Of a stretch of DNA of 22,485 nucleotides, positions 6,559 through 16,393 are shown piece by piece. The stretch's first letter is position 1. Every line of letters begins with the position of its first letter. A program made the position numbers and the translations under genes. The notes beneath the pieces were generated by a model. The model saw nothing but the letters and a program-made list of their open reading frames with translations. It did no database searches and was not told the DNA's origin. Origin of the DNA: Campylobacterota bacterium (lineage in GTDB: Bacteria > Campylobacterota > Campylobacteria > Campylobacterales > Sulfurimonadaceae). The stretch is taken from contig JAADDU010000168.1 in the NCBI GenBank assembly GCA_013153755.1, forward strand, positions 1 through 22,485, given 5' to 3'.

Positions 6559-8894
6559 GCTAACTTTGCCCAAGGAGATTCACTATCTGCATCTATTGAG
6601 TCTTTATAGGCTATTTTAGCATCATCGTCTCTCCAAAGTTTTTCATAAACACTTCCTAATAGATACTTTTGTCTTGCTCTATTAGACTTACTTAACTTTA
6701 TTTTATCTAATGACTTGATAACCTTTAATGCTTTAGCATAATCTTTTTTATCTATATATGCCTGATATAAGGTAAACTCTACAAATGGACTTTGAGCATA
6801 AGAGTTTGACCTGTTTTGGATATCCATCACCTCTTTAGCATACTTGATAACTAGGTTATTGTCTTTTCTTTGAATGCCAACTGTAATCATAGCTACATAT
6901 CTCTCTATATCCATATAATCAAGCTTATAAACCTCTTGTAGCTTAGACATAATCTCTACCATCTTCTCAGAGTTTTCTAACCTTTGATATGTATCAAATA
7001 AGATTCTATACACATCTTTATATTTTAAATCTTTATCATCTTCCATAAGGCTAATTAACTCATTTGATGCTTTTACCACATCACTATAATTACCAGTTGC
7101 AAAATCTATCTTTATATATCTATAAAGCCATTTTTTTCTTATGTCTAAATCTTTTGATTTTAAGTTTTTATCAGCCATTTTTTTAGCCAATGAAAAATCT
7201 GCACCTTTCATAGCACATTCATATATACCATCATCCCAACTATCTGAAAGAGTGATATCATACTCTGAAGATATATCTAAAACACTCTTGCACTCCTGTT
7301 TTTCAAGTGCATCTTCCATTACACCAAGAGCTGCTTCATCAATCATATCTTGTATATCACTATATTGTTCTTTATCAAGAGATAGGATTGATTCTTTAAA
7401 CTCTAAAACATCTTTATACATTTTATTTTTTAACATAAGTTTCGCTTTTTCATATATGGCACGATTACCTATACTATCTGCATTATAAGTTTGTATTAAA
7501 GAGTCATATGTGGTAAGTTTTGTAGTTATATTTTCATCATTTAAATCAAAAAATAAAGCATCTTTAGCAACTTGAACTTCCTCCTCATATATCCCATCAG
7601 AAAACTTTTTAAGATACTCATTTAAAGCTAAAAATGCCTCTTTTTTATGAGTAGTTTTTGATAACCACAAGGCTTTATTTTTTAATAGAGATTCATATTC
7701 ATCATAATCCATATCTATTTTATTTAGCAATGCTCCTGCTATATATGATGCACTCAGATACTCTTGTGCATCTGCAAATTTTTGCATTAACTCAAGTGAA
7801 CTTTTGTAATTTTTAGCAAAAAATTCTGGCTTTGCTTTTAAAATCTTCATAACATATTCACTAGCTTCTTTTTTCTTTTGATTACTTATATCATAAAGAG
7901 CTAACTTATATGCTGCATTAACAGCGATCTCTATATCTTGAGTTTCATTTAATGCTTTTTTATAATAATTTAAAGCTTTACTAATAGCACCTGAATCTTC
8001 TAACATATCACCTTTATAGATATATCCCCATTTAGCATAAGGAGAGTCTGAATGTTCATCAAAAAGTCTATCGAAAAAATAATCTGCTTGTGAGTTAAAA
8101 CCATTTAAGTAATAAGCCCTTGCTGATAATGCTAAAATCTCTGCTATATTATCATCAGCAGAATGCTCTCTCAAAAAAAGCTTTGAAAGTTCTATAACAT
8201 TATCATAATTTTTTAGTTTATCATTTACTAAAATTTTATAGTATAAAAGTTCAGCACTAAACAACGAATCTGGATACTCATCCATAACATCTTCTATAAG
8301 AGTTAAAGATTTTTCATACTTTTTTTCTTGAAAATAGTTTTTGATTTTTAGATAACTACTAACATCTCCAACCTCTTTTATATAAACAGGATTACCTTTT
8401 AAATCTAAGCTACCAACATAAGGTAATTTATCTTTATCTAAATAAAATGGGAAATTTATAGAGACTTCAGATATATCATCATTATCTATATACGGTATAG
8501 TTTTATCATAACCAATCAACATCCAATGTTTTGCAAGTTTTACATCTGCATCATAAACACTATCTTCTAAATATAGTTTAAAAACAACTGGATATAGCTT
8601 CATCTCTTTATATGGGGTTATAATAAGAAAAAAAGTTTTATTTTTAACTTGTGTATCTATCTTAAAAAAATCATTTTGTAATGGTTCTAGCTTTTGTGTT
8701 GGAGCTTTTGAAAATGCACAAACAACTTTTATAACCATTTCAAAATCATTTTTAATCTCTTGACAAAGAAAGTCGTCTTCATCTTGTATATGTAAGGTTG
8801 AGTAGTTTTTAAAATCTTCTTTTGCTCCTTGAAGAGAGATATCAAGGGCAAAAAGAGTTAAAGAGATAAAAGAAAGGAGTATTAACTTAAACAA
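6540..8894 (-). CDS. pflA: Paralysed flagellum protein PflA, TPR motor scaffold
   Basis: A 784-residue exported protein with a signal peptide (residues 1-16, cleavage near LFA-LD), a beta-rich N-terminal part (about 17-175) and a long all-helical region of tetratricopeptide-type repeats to the C-terminus (for example YFQEKKYEKSLTLIEDVM and SKALNYYKKALNE). C. jejuni PflA (788 residues) has this architecture and is encoded directly after nuoN, as here. In Campylobacterota PflA is a periplasmic part of the extra flagellar-motor disks and spokes that position the stators; mutants build paralysed flagella. The start is TTG, seven bases after AAAGGG; a nearer ATG at 8899 is out of frame and stops after five codons. 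The assignment rests on architecture, length and synteny. Confidence 0.88.
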   Translation of the reverse strand: MFKLILLSFISLTLFALDISLQGAKEDFKNYSTLHIQDEDDFLCQEIKNDFEMVIKVVCAFSKAPTQKLEPLQNDFFKIDTQVKNKTFFLIITPYKEMKLYPVVFKLYLEDSVYDADVKLAKHWMLIGYDKTIPYIDNDDISEVSINFPFYLDKDKLPYVGSLDLKGNPVYIKEVGDVSSYLKIKNYFQEKKYEKSLTLIEDVMDEYPDSLFSAELLYYKILVNDKLKNYDNVIELSKLFLREHSADDNIAEILALSARAYYLNGFNSQADYFFDRLFDEHSDSPYAKWGYIYKGDMLEDSGAISKALNYYKKALNETQDIEIAVNAAYKLALYDISNQKKKEASEYVMKILKAKPEFFAKNYKSSLELMQKFADAQEYLSASYIAGALLNKIDMDYDEYESLLKNKALWLSKTTHKKEAFLALNEYLKKFSDGIYEEEVQVAKDALFFDLNDENITTKLTTYDSLIQTYNADSIGNRAIYEKAKLMLKNKMYKDVLEFKESILSLDKEQYSDIQDMIDEAALGVMEDALEKQECKSVLDISSEYDITLSDSWDDGIYECAMKGADFSLAKKMADKNLKSKDLDIRKKWLYRYIKIDFATGNYSDVVKASNELISLMEDDKDLKYKDVYRILFDTYQRLENSEKMVEIMSKLQEVYKLDYMDIERYVAMITVGIQRKDNNLVIKYAKEVMDIQNRSNSYAQSPFVEFTLYQAYIDKKDYAKALKVIKSLDKIKLSKSNRARQKYLLGSVYEKLWRDDDAKIAYKDSIDADSESPWAKLAKTAME

Positions 8895-8920
8895 ATCATA
8901 TCCCTTTATCTCTTACTTAA

Positions 8921-8926
8921 ATTATA
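8921..8926 (-). promoter_or_regulatory. Possible internal -10 box before pflA
   Basis: On the minus strand TATAAT lies in the 39-base gap between nuoN and pflA, about 27 bases before the pflA start. It could allow pflA expression independent of the nuo operon. The gap is very AT-rich and no extended -10 or -35 is evident, so this is weak. Confidence 0.25.
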
Positions 8927-8933
8927 TAGTTTT

Positions 8934-10442
8934 TTAATATCCACTATTATATACAAGAGCAGTTATAAACTCTAGCATAGGGTTTAGTGCAACAAAAGCA
9001 AAGATAGTTCCTACAGCTGCAAAACCAATGATTGCTCTAAGAGGTAAAGTTGCATTTGAAACAAATACATGACCATCTTTATTGATAACTGGCTCTTTCA
9101 TAAACATATAAACTATAAGTTTCAAATAGTAATAACCTGCTATTGCAGAATTAAGTGCCATAACAAGTGCTAAGATAGTATATCCACCAGTAACAGCTGA
9201 ACTTATCATATAAAGTTTACCCCAAAACAGTGCAAAAGGTGGAAGTCCAGCTAAAGAAAGCATAAATAGACCCATAATAGTTGCTCCAACTGGTGCAGTC
9301 TGAATCATACCAGCAAATTTGTTGTAACTATGATCACTCCCCTGATGTTCTGGAAGATGTTTTTGACGAGATATCCAAAGCATACTAAATGCACCAAGAT
9401 TAGTAAAACTAAATAAAATCCAATACAAAAATAGTGCAGAGTTTGATTGAGTAGTACCTATAAGGATAGCTGCCATTACAAAACCAGCATGACTTATAGA
9501 ACTATATGCTAACATTCTTTTTACATCTGTTTGAACTAATGCCCAAATATTTGCCATAGTCATAGTCACAACAACTACTGCATATAGAACAATCTCTAAC
9601 CATACAACACCACTATGAATTAAAAATTCAAATATTCTCATAGCAACAATAAATACTGCTATTTTTGGAACAATCGACATAAAACCAGCCATAGATGCAG
9701 AAGAACCTTCATAAACATCTGGTGCCCAAGTATGAAATGGTACAAGTGAAAGTTTAAATCCTAAAGCACCAAGCAAGAAAACAACACCAACAAGAACAAA
9801 GCCCATATCAGCATAATTATTTCCAGCTAGTACTGTAGCGATCTGATTTATCTCTACACTTCCTGTTAATGCATAAAATACCATAGAACCAAAACTAAAG
9901 AAACCTGCTGCTAATGCACCCATAGTAAAGTACTTAACTGCTGCTTCAAAAGATTTATCACGGTTATGCATAGCTATAAGTGTATATAATGCTAAAGATG
10001 CAGTCTCAAGGCCAACAAAGATAAGGATAAGGTTATCTGTTGCAACCATAAACTGAAAACCACCAAGCATAAACAAGAAAAGTGCGAAAAATTCTGGATA
10101 TGAAAATTCGTGAAATCTTTTATGTGTTAATGCTAATGGAATAAACAATAATGATGCTCCAACAATAATAAGTTGAGCTATAATTGCTAAACCATCTATA
10201 AGCATAACATCAAAAACACCATTCATAGTTCCATCGGCATTGAAAAGATTAGCACTTTGTGCAACTGCACCTAAATCCATAAGTAAGAAAAGGATACTTA
10301 GCATTACAAATAATGTTTTATCTAAGCCCCCTTTAAATATATCGATAACTAAGATTAATAACGCACCTAAAATAGGAATCAACATAGGTGCAAGAGTCAT
10401 TAAATTTAATGACTCAAAAGAAACATTTACCGGCGCTAACAT
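8934..10442 (-). CDS. nuoN: NADH-quinone oxidoreductase subunit N
   Basis: Membrane-arm, antiporter-like subunit of complex I that takes part in proton pumping. The 502-residue protein has about fourteen membrane helices. Key residues are in place: Glu146 in the helix-5 motif [13 protein letters not shown] and Lys230 in [19 protein letters not shown], equivalent to E. coli NuoN Glu133 and Lys217. A further lysine lies in [10 protein letters not shown] and another in [16 protein letters not shown]. The start overlaps the nuoM stop by one base (TAATG). It is the last nuo gene and is followed by pflA. Confidence 0.97.
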   Translation of the reverse strand: MLAPVNVSFESLNLMTLAPMLIPILGALLILVIDIFKGGLDKTLFVMLSILFLLMDLGAVAQSANLFNADGTMNGVFDVMLIDGLAIIAQLIIVGASLLFIPLALTHKRFHEFSYPEFFALFLFMLGGFQFMVATDNLILIFVGLETASLALYTLIAMHNRDKSFEAAVKYFTMGALAAGFFSFGSMVFYALTGSVEINQIATVLAGNNYADMGFVLVGVVFLLGALGFKLSLVPFHTWAPDVYEGSSASMAGFMSIVPKIAVFIVAMRIFEFLIHSGVVWLEIVLYAVVVVTMTMANIWALVQTDVKRMLAYSSISHAGFVMAAILIGTTQSNSALFLYWILFSFTNLGAFSMLWISRQKHLPEHQGSDHSYNKFAGMIQTAPVGATIMGLFMLSLAGLPPFALFWGKLYMISSAVTGGYTILALVMALNSAIAGYYYLKLIVYMFMKEPVINKDGHVFVSNATLPLRAIIGFAAVGTIFAFVALNPMLEFITALVYNSGY

Positions 10443-11995
10443 TAGTGTACCTCCTGTGTAGAAGTTCTAGAAATTTTAACATCTTTTATAAGTGTTGGTA
10501 TTCTAGATTTAGCTTCATCTGTTATAGCTTTATCATGCATTAGTTGAACAACAGTTTCCACTGAATTGTTAATCGGTGCTAACAATGGTTTTGGATATAT
10601 ACCTAACCAAACTGTTAACATTACTAGTGGAATTAAAGCTATAAGTTCTCTTTTATTCACATCAGGAAGATTTTTATTTTTCTCATTTGTAACTTCACCA
10701 AAAAACATTTTTTTATAAGCTGCTAACATATAGATAGCACCAACTATAATAGCTGTTCCAGCTAAAAGAGTTAAGATATGTGACTGTTGATAAAAACCTA
10801 AAAGAGATAAAAATTCTCCTACAAAGTTAATAGTAAGTGGAAGACCAACAGAAGCCATCATCATAATACCAAAGATAGTTGCATATCTAGGCATAACATG
10901 TGCAAGTCCACCAAACTCTGACATCAACTTAGTATGTCTTCTATCATAGATTACACCTACAAGCAAGAACAGAGCACCTGAAACAACACCGTGTGCTATC
11001 ATTAAGAAGATTGAACCTGTAATACCTTCTACATTTAAAGCAAATGTACCAAGAATAATAACACCCATATGTGAAACTGATGAGTAAGCAACAACTTGCT
11101 TAACATCCTCTTGTGCATAAGCAACCATCGCAGTATAAACAATCATAATAATTGCAAGAACTGCTATAGGATACATATAAAATACTGATGCATCTGGGAA
11201 TAATGGTAATGAAAAACGGATAAATGCATAAGTACCCATTTTAAGTAAAATCGCTGCAAGAATCACAGAACCAATAGTTGGTGCTTGACCGTGAGCATAC
11301 GGTAACCATGTATGAAATGGAAACATTGGAACTTTGATAGCAAAACCCATAAAAAATGCCAAAAATAACCATAATTGAAATGATTCAGGAAGTATAAGTC
11401 TATACCAATCTAAAATTGCAAAACTCCATACACCAGTTGCTTGGTAGTAGAAGTAAGCCATAAAAAGCATACCAACAAGCATGATTAATGAACCTGTAAA
11501 TGTATATAAGAAAAACTTAACAGATGCATATATACGAAGTGGTCCACCCCATGCACCTATAATATAAAGCATAGGTACAAGAGAAAGCTCCCAAAATACA
11601 TAAAAAACTATTGCATCTAATGCAACAAATACACCAGCCATAGTCATTTGTAAGAACAGAAGTGTAATAATCATATTTTTAACATTTTTAGTATCTGTTA
11701 AAGATGCGATACCTATCATAGTAAAAAATGCTGATAAGATAACTATAAATAAAGAGATACCATCGATACCTAAAATATAGTTAATACCAAATGCTGGTAA
11801 TAATGGAACATTTTCCATAAACTGCATACCAGCCACATTTGAATCAAAAGAAAACCAAAGTAGCATAGAAAGAGCAAACTCTATAAATGCCACAGACACC
11901 CCATAAGCACGGATACTATCTTTAGATACTGCAAACCCAAAAATAGCAGCTAATGCTGGGAAGAAAATTAAAATCGATAATATATTGTCTAACAT
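10442..11995 (-). CDS. nuoM: NADH-quinone oxidoreductase subunit M
   Basis: Antiporter-like proton-pumping subunit in the membrane arm. The 517-residue protein carries Glu136 ([17 protein letters not shown]), Lys221 in [18 protein letters not shown] and Lys252 (LLKMGTYAF), matching E. coli Glu144, Lys234 and Lys265 with a constant offset for the lysines. [14 protein letters not shown] holds the broken helix-12 region. AGGAG inside the last codons of nuoL serves as its ribosome binding site, three bases separating the two genes. The C-terminal tail after the last helix is hydrophilic and basic. Confidence 0.97.
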   Translation of the reverse strand: MLDNILSILIFFPALAAIFGFAVSKDSIRAYGVSVAFIEFALSMLLWFSFDSNVAGMQFMENVPLLPAFGINYILGIDGISLFIVILSAFFTMIGIASLTDTKNVKNMIITLLFLQMTMAGVFVALDAIVFYVFWELSLVPMLYIIGAWGGPLRIYASVKFFLYTFTGSLIMLVGMLFMAYFYYQATGVWSFAILDWYRLILPESFQLWLFLAFFMGFAIKVPMFPFHTWLPYAHGQAPTIGSVILAAILLKMGTYAFIRFSLPLFPDASVFYMYPIAVLAIIMIVYTAMVAYAQEDVKQVVAYSSVSHMGVIILGTFALNVEGITGSIFLMIAHGVVSGALFLLVGVIYDRRHTKLMSEFGGLAHVMPRYATIFGIMMMASVGLPLTINFVGEFLSLLGFYQQSHILTLLAGTAIIVGAIYMLAAYKKMFFGEVTNEKNKNLPDVNKRELIALIPLVMLTVWLGIYPKPLLAPINNSVETVVQLMHDKAITDEAKSRIPTLIKDVKISRTSTQEVH

Positions 11996-11998
11996 CTA

Positions 11999-13888
11999 CT
12001 AAACTCCTAATCTCATTGCTAGTCCGAAAACTACAGCTAACGATAACAATGCAACTAAACCAGCAACCATCCATTTAAGCATCGTTGATAGATTACCACT
12101 TTGCATAGTTCTCGTTTTTTCACCTGTACTATAAAATACATTGGCGATACCATCAACAGACGCATCTACAACTTTCTGGTCAATCTCTTTCCAAAAGATA
12201 GTAGAGAGTTCTCTATATGATTTTACTATGTACTCTTCATAAAAATATGGGATATACCATTGATTGATCAATAGTTTATACATAAAGCTATTTTCCATTC
12301 TACTTGTTCCGTCTGGAACTTTGATTTTAAAGTGTGCATATTTTTTATAAGCATAAGCTATACATAAGATTACAAATACTTGAGTTCCAATAGTCATAAT
12401 CCAATATACTAAATGTGAGTGAATATGATACTCATGAGCACTAAGAACCTCTTCAACCATACTGAAAAAAGTTGTTCTAAACGAACCTGCAATAATCGCA
12501 AGAATAAGTAATGGACTCATTGCCACTAGCATAAACTTATATGCTTCATGTGGATGAAAACCAAATAGTTTATATCTCTCTTCACCATGGAAGATAAGTG
12601 CAATAATTCTAAATGAATAAAATGCAGTTAAACCAGCAGTTAAAAGAAGTACAGTATAGATGATAAAATGGTGTTCAGCAAAAGCAGCTTCTAAGATAAC
12701 ATCTTTTGAAAAGAATCCAGCTAGAGGGAAAAGTCCAGCAAGAGCGACTGATGCTAAAGTCATCATTATCATAGAACCTTTCATAACTTTACCAAGTCCA
12801 CCCATCTTAAATGGATCTAGTTCACTATCCATCGCATGCATAACATTACCTGCACCTAAGAATAGAAGTGCTTTAAAGAAAGCGTGTGCCATAAGGTGGA
12901 ACAATGCAACCCAGTAAGCACCTAACCCAGCAGCAGCAAACATATAACCTAGTTGAGAAAGTGTAGAGTATGCGATAACTCTTTTAATATCACGATTTAC
13001 AAGTGCCATAGATGCAGCAAACATCGCAACAAAAGCACCAAGAGAAGCTATAAACAACCCAACATTAGGTATAAGTGAATATAATTCATTTGATCTAACT
13101 ACTAAGTAAACACCAGCTGTTACCATCGTTGCAGCATGGATAAGTGCAGAAACTGGAGTTGGACCTTCCATCGCATCTGCAAGCCAAGTATGTAGTGGAA
13201 ACTGAGCCGATTTACCCATAGCACCAATGAAAAGAAAAATACCAATCCAAGTAAGTGTAGCAGTATCTAGTGTAGCAAAAGCTTCAAAAGCACCATCATA
13301 CTGAAGTGTACCTGTATTCCAATATACTAAGAAGATACCGATAAGCATACCAAGGTCAGCGATACGGTTCATAATGAAAGCTTCATTAGCTGCCCAAGTA
13401 GCACTCTCTTTATGATACCAAAAACCGATAAGTCCCCAAGAACAAAGACCAACACCTTCCCAACCTATAAAAAGTCCAGCATAGTTATCACTCATAACAA
13501 GTATAAGCATTGAGAAAACGAAAGCTGATAACCATCCAAAGAAACGGTTAAAAGATCTATCATGATCCATATAACCAATAGCATAAACATGAACAACAGT
13601 TGAAACTATAGTTACTACCATCATCATGGTAACACTTACTTGATCAACTACAAAACCAAAAGGTATGTAAAGACTACCTGTTTGCATCCAAGTCATCAAC
13701 TCCACATGAACAATCTCACCTGTTGTTAAAACATGAACTAAAAGGATAGTACTACTTAAAAGTGACACACCAAGTAATGTACTTGGAACTAAACCTGCTA
13801 ATTTAGTCTTTGGTGTTGCAGCAAAAAGTGCTGCGAACAAAGAACCAACTAGTGGTGAAAATAGTGCAGTATATAAAAATAATTCCAT
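11999..13888 (-). CDS. nuoL: NADH-quinone oxidoreductase subunit L
   Basis: The distal antiporter-like subunit of complex I, with the long lateral helix that runs along the membrane arm. The 629-residue protein has Glu144 (GWEGVGLCSWGLIGFW), Lys226 in AMGKSAQFPLHTWLADAMEGPTPVSALIHA and His251, equivalent to E. coli Glu144, Lys229 and His254. The C-terminal third (after about 450) includes the amphipathic lateral-helix region (SFMYKLLINQWYIPYFYEEY) and a final membrane anchor. Length is slightly above E. coli NuoL (613). It lies between nuoK and nuoM with gaps of four and three bases. Confidence 0.97.
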   Translation of the reverse strand: MELFLYTALFSPLVGSLFAALFAATPKTKLAGLVPSTLLGVSLLSSTILLVHVLTTGEIVHVELMTWMQTGSLYIPFGFVVDQVSVTMMMVVTIVSTVVHVYAIGYMDHDRSFNRFFGWLSAFVFSMLILVMSDNYAGLFIGWEGVGLCSWGLIGFWYHKESATWAANEAFIMNRIADLGMLIGIFLVYWNTGTLQYDGAFEAFATLDTATLTWIGIFLFIGAMGKSAQFPLHTWLADAMEGPTPVSALIHAATMVTAGVYLVVRSNELYSLIPNVGLFIASLGAFVAMFAASMALVNRDIKRVIAYSTLSQLGYMFAAAGLGAYWVALFHLMAHAFFKALLFLGAGNVMHAMDSELDPFKMGGLGKVMKGSMIMMTLASVALAGLFPLAGFFSKDVILEAAFAEHHFIIYTVLLLTAGLTAFYSFRIIALIFHGEERYKLFGFHPHEAYKFMLVAMSPLLILAIIAGSFRTTFFSMVEEVLSAHEYHIHSHLVYWIMTIGTQVFVILCIAYAYKKYAHFKIKVPDGTSRMENSFMYKLLINQWYIPYFYEEYIVKSYRELSTIFWKEIDQKVVDASVDGIANVFYSTGEKTRTMQSGNLSTMLKWMVAGLVALLSLAVVFGLAMRLGV

Positions 13889-13892
13889 ACTT

Positions 13893-14201
13893 CTACCCTC
13901 TCATCGTTGACATTAAGTCTAAATCAATATTGTTATGTCGTTTATGCCAAACAATCAATAAACCTAGACCTACAGCAACCTCACTAGCAGCAATCGCAAT
14001 CACAAAAAATGCAAACATTTGACCAGTTAAGTCACCATAATAGTGTGAAATCGCAGCAAAAGAGATATTTACAGAGTTTAGTAATATCTCTGTTGCGAAA
14101 AACAACATTAAAAGATTTTTTCTCTTCATTACACCAACTAAACCAATAGCAAAAAGGATAGTAGAGAGTATAAGGTAATGATTTAATCCTATTTCCATCA
14201 T
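13893..14201 (-). CDS. nuoK: NADH-quinone oxidoreductase subunit K
   Basis: A small three-helix membrane subunit that links the quinone-side channel to the pumping subunits. The 102-residue protein has the two buried glutamates Glu38 (FFATEILLNSVN) and Glu74 (IAASEVAVGLGLL), equivalent to E. coli Glu36 and Glu72, which are needed for coupling. Two adjacent ATG codons are possible starts; the first overlaps the nuoJ stop as ATGA, and using the second would remove one residue. Confidence 0.97.
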   Translation of the reverse strand: MMEIGLNHYLILSTILFAIGLVGVMKRKNLLMLFFATEILLNSVNISFAAISHYYGDLTGQMFAFFVIAIAASEVAVGLGLLIVWHKRHNNIDLDLMSTMRG

Positions 14202-14773
14202 GAAAGCACCTTTTTATTTTTATCTTTTTTAATGTCTCTAACTTCAGCACTACTCATAAGTGTAAGAGATAGATCCATTTTTTTACCAGCTAAAACAATA
14301 CCAGCAACCATAGCAACAAGTAACATAACTGCTGCTAATTCAAATGGAACCAGATACTTTGTAAAAAGAACGATACCAACCTCTTGAGTATTACCAGCAC
14401 CCTCAATCATAGGATAAAGTGCAGTGATATTATCTCCAATTATTGGAGCTGAGAAAATAATAACTATAAGGATAGCTGCTAAAGTTGATAAACCTGTAAT
14501 AATTAGTTTATTACCTTTTTTCTCTTTTAAATCTCTTGTAGTATCAAAAAACATCATACCAAAAGCGTAAAGAGCCATAACAGCACCAGAATATACTACG
14601 ATTTGTACCGCACCTAAAAAGTCAGCACCCAAAATAAAGAAAAATGCTGATATAAAAATCATCCCTGATGCCAATGCCGTTAGGGCATATAACGCTTGTG
14701 ATGTTGTTACAGTTATATAAAACATCGCTATCGTTAAAAAAGCAAACAGATAAAAAGCAATAGCTTCAAACAT
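14198..14773 (-). CDS. nuoJ: NADH-quinone oxidoreductase subunit J
   Basis: A five-helix membrane subunit next to the quinone channel. The 191-residue protein has the helix-3 motif VQIVVYSGAVMALYAFGMMF with Tyr61; in other complexes I this helix switches between an alpha and pi-bulge form during turnover. After the last helix comes a charged tail (about 170-191) ending in a Lys-rich stretch on the cytoplasmic side. AAGGAG lies in the 11-base gap after nuoI. The stop overlaps the nuoK start by four bases. Confidence 0.96.
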   Translation of the reverse strand: MFEAIAFYLFAFLTIAMFYITVTTSQALYALTALASGMIFISAFFFILGADFLGAVQIVVYSGAVMALYAFGMMFFDTTRDLKEKKGNKLIITGLSTLAAILIVIIFSAPIIGDNITALYPMIEGAGNTQEVGIVLFTKYLVPFELAAVMLLVAMVAGIVLAGKKMDLSLTLMSSAEVRDIKKDKNKKVLS

Positions 14774-14784
14774 ACCTAAACTCC

Positions 14785-15399
14785 TTAATATGATAGAGGT
14801 GTTTTCTTAACACGCTCATCTTCATGTGGTGTAATAGCACCAAAACCTTCAAACTCTACTTGAGCATTTGCTCTCATAGTATCAAGTGGTGTTAACATAT
14901 CTTCAAATGTAGTAAAATGTTCCCTTTGATCACTTGCATTTTCATAACGACCACCATGAACTATAGCAAGTTCTGGGCAAACCTCTGCACAATATCCACA
15001 AAAGATACAACGACCAAGATTGATACTATACTCTGAGACCTCTTTACGAGAGTTTTCATCTATCTTAGTATCTATTCTAATACAGTTAGAGATACAAATC
15101 TTCTCACAAAGACCACAACCGATACATCTCTCAGTATCACTCTCCCAAAGTCTTTTCATCTCATGCACTGCACGATATCTTGGACCTATAGGCATCTTCT
15201 CTTCAGGGTAACTTATAGTATGCAGATCAAATCTAATCATCTCACGCATAACAACCCAAAGACCAACAAAAAGCTCACCTCTGAAAGTTCTTTTTATAAC
15301 TCTTTTAAACTTATCCCATGGCTCAGTTGGATAGTCCTCTATATCTACTAAAAAGTATTCATTAGAAACATTTCTATCGTTAAATTGTTCATTTTTCAT
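14785..15399 (-). CDS. nuoI: NADH-quinone oxidoreductase subunit I
   Basis: Ferredoxin-like subunit that carries clusters N6a and N6b between NuoG and the NuoB end cluster. The 204-residue protein has two 4Fe-4S motifs: Cys92, 95, 98 and 102 (CIGCGLCEKIC) and Cys131, 134, 137 and 141 (CIFCGYCAEVCP). The first lacks the usual proline after its fourth cysteine and has an extra Cys106. The N-terminal 85 residues hold the amphipathic segment that contacts the membrane arm (RGELFVGLWVVMREMIR). It is longer than E. coli NuoI (180), with an acidic N-terminus. Confidence 0.97.
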   Translation of the reverse strand: MKNEQFNDRNVSNEYFLVDIEDYPTEPWDKFKRVIKRTFRGELFVGLWVVMREMIRFDLHTISYPEEKMPIGPRYRAVHEMKRLWESDTERCIGCGLCEKICISNCIRIDTKIDENSRKEVSEYSINLGRCIFCGYCAEVCPELAIVHGGRYENASDQREHFTTFEDMLTPLDTMRANAQVEFEGFGAITPHEDERVKKTPLSY

Positions 15400-15409
15400 T
15401 ACAACCCCC

Positions 15410-16390
15410 TTACATCAACACTATTGCAGTGATTAAGATATTTAATACTGCTATTGGCATTAATACTTTCCAACATAACCACATCAACTGATCTGGTCTT
15501 ACATCTGGCCAAGCAGCTCTTGTCCATAAGAAGAAGAAAAAGAAAAATGACATTTTAGCCAATAAACCTAAAGCACCTAAGAAACTACCATCACCATAAC
15601 CGCCTAAAAATATGATAGGGATTACAAATGAGATAAAGAACATATTTGCGTACTCTCCGATGAAGAAAAGCCCCCATCTCATACCAGAATACTCTGTACC
15701 AAAACCATCAACAATCTCATGATCATTTGCTATAAGGTGAAATGGTGTACGACCAGTTTCTGCAAATGCAGCTATCCAAAATAATATAAATGCTACAGGT
15801 TGAGCAAATACCATCCAACCATTATTTAGCTGATATTCATTAAAATCTATTAATGATAATGAGCCAACTACCATAATTGGTGCTAAAATTGACAAACCAG
15901 TAACAACCTCATAAGAGATAAATACAGCAGCACCCCTTGCAGCTGAAAGGAGTGAAAATTTATTTGCCGAAGCCATACCACCAAGTAATGGACCATATAA
16001 ACCAACACCCATAATACCAAGTATATATAAAATACCTATGTTAATATCTGCAACTATTGGATGAACTTCATAACCAAAGATACTAAAAGATGGTAAAAAT
16101 GGTATCGCAGCAGCTGCTATAAATGCTGTTGCAGCCGTGATAACTGGTGCTATTTTAAAGATAGGCGCTACTACATTAGTAGGAATAATATCCTCTTTTG
16201 TAAATAATTTAATCGCATCAGCACCAAACTGTAACACACCATAAGGACCAACATTCATAGGTCCTAAACGGCGTTGCATAAATGCTAATATCTTTCTCTC
16301 AAAGTATGTACCTATACCAGCAAGAGCTGAAAATACAAGTAAAACGACAACGATCTTTATAACCGTTTCTATTAAATATGCTGTTTCCAT
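15410..16390 (-). CDS. nuoH: NADH-quinone oxidoreductase subunit H
   Basis: An eight-helix membrane subunit that forms the quinone chamber with NuoB and NuoD and starts the proton path. The 326-residue protein has the conserved first loop (ERKILAFMQRRLGPMNVGPYGVLQ, about 31-54), the central acidic loop (AETGRTPFHLIANDHEIVDGF then EYSGMRWG) and a C-terminal VRPDQLMWLCWK motif. All are typical and length is as in E. coli (325). It starts three bases after the stop of the downstream nuoG copy and ends ten bases before nuoI. Confidence 0.97.
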   Translation of the reverse strand: METAYLIETVIKIVVVLLVFSALAGIGTYFERKILAFMQRRLGPMNVGPYGVLQFGADAIKLFTKEDIIPTNVVAPIFKIAPVITAATAFIAAAAIPFLPSFSIFGYEVHPIVADINIGILYILGIMGVGLYGPLLGGMASANKFSLLSAARGAAVFISYEVVTGLSILAPIMVVGSLSLIDFNEYQLNNGWMVFAQPVAFILFWIAAFAETGRTPFHLIANDHEIVDGFGTEYSGMRWGLFFIGEYANMFFISFVIPIIFLGGYGDGSFLGALGLLAKMSFFFFFFLWTRAAWPDVRPDQLMWLCWKVLMPIAVLNILITAIVLM

Positions 16391-16393
16391 ATA

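Noticed and set aside
7141..7488. Open frame of 115 codons on the plus strand inside pflA
   Set aside because: Opposite-strand shadow of the PflA helical repeats; Ser/Phe-rich with no domain or start signal.
12660..12917. Open frame of 85 codons on the plus strand inside nuoL
   Set aside because: It is antisense to conserved NuoL residues and has no family resemblance or promoter.
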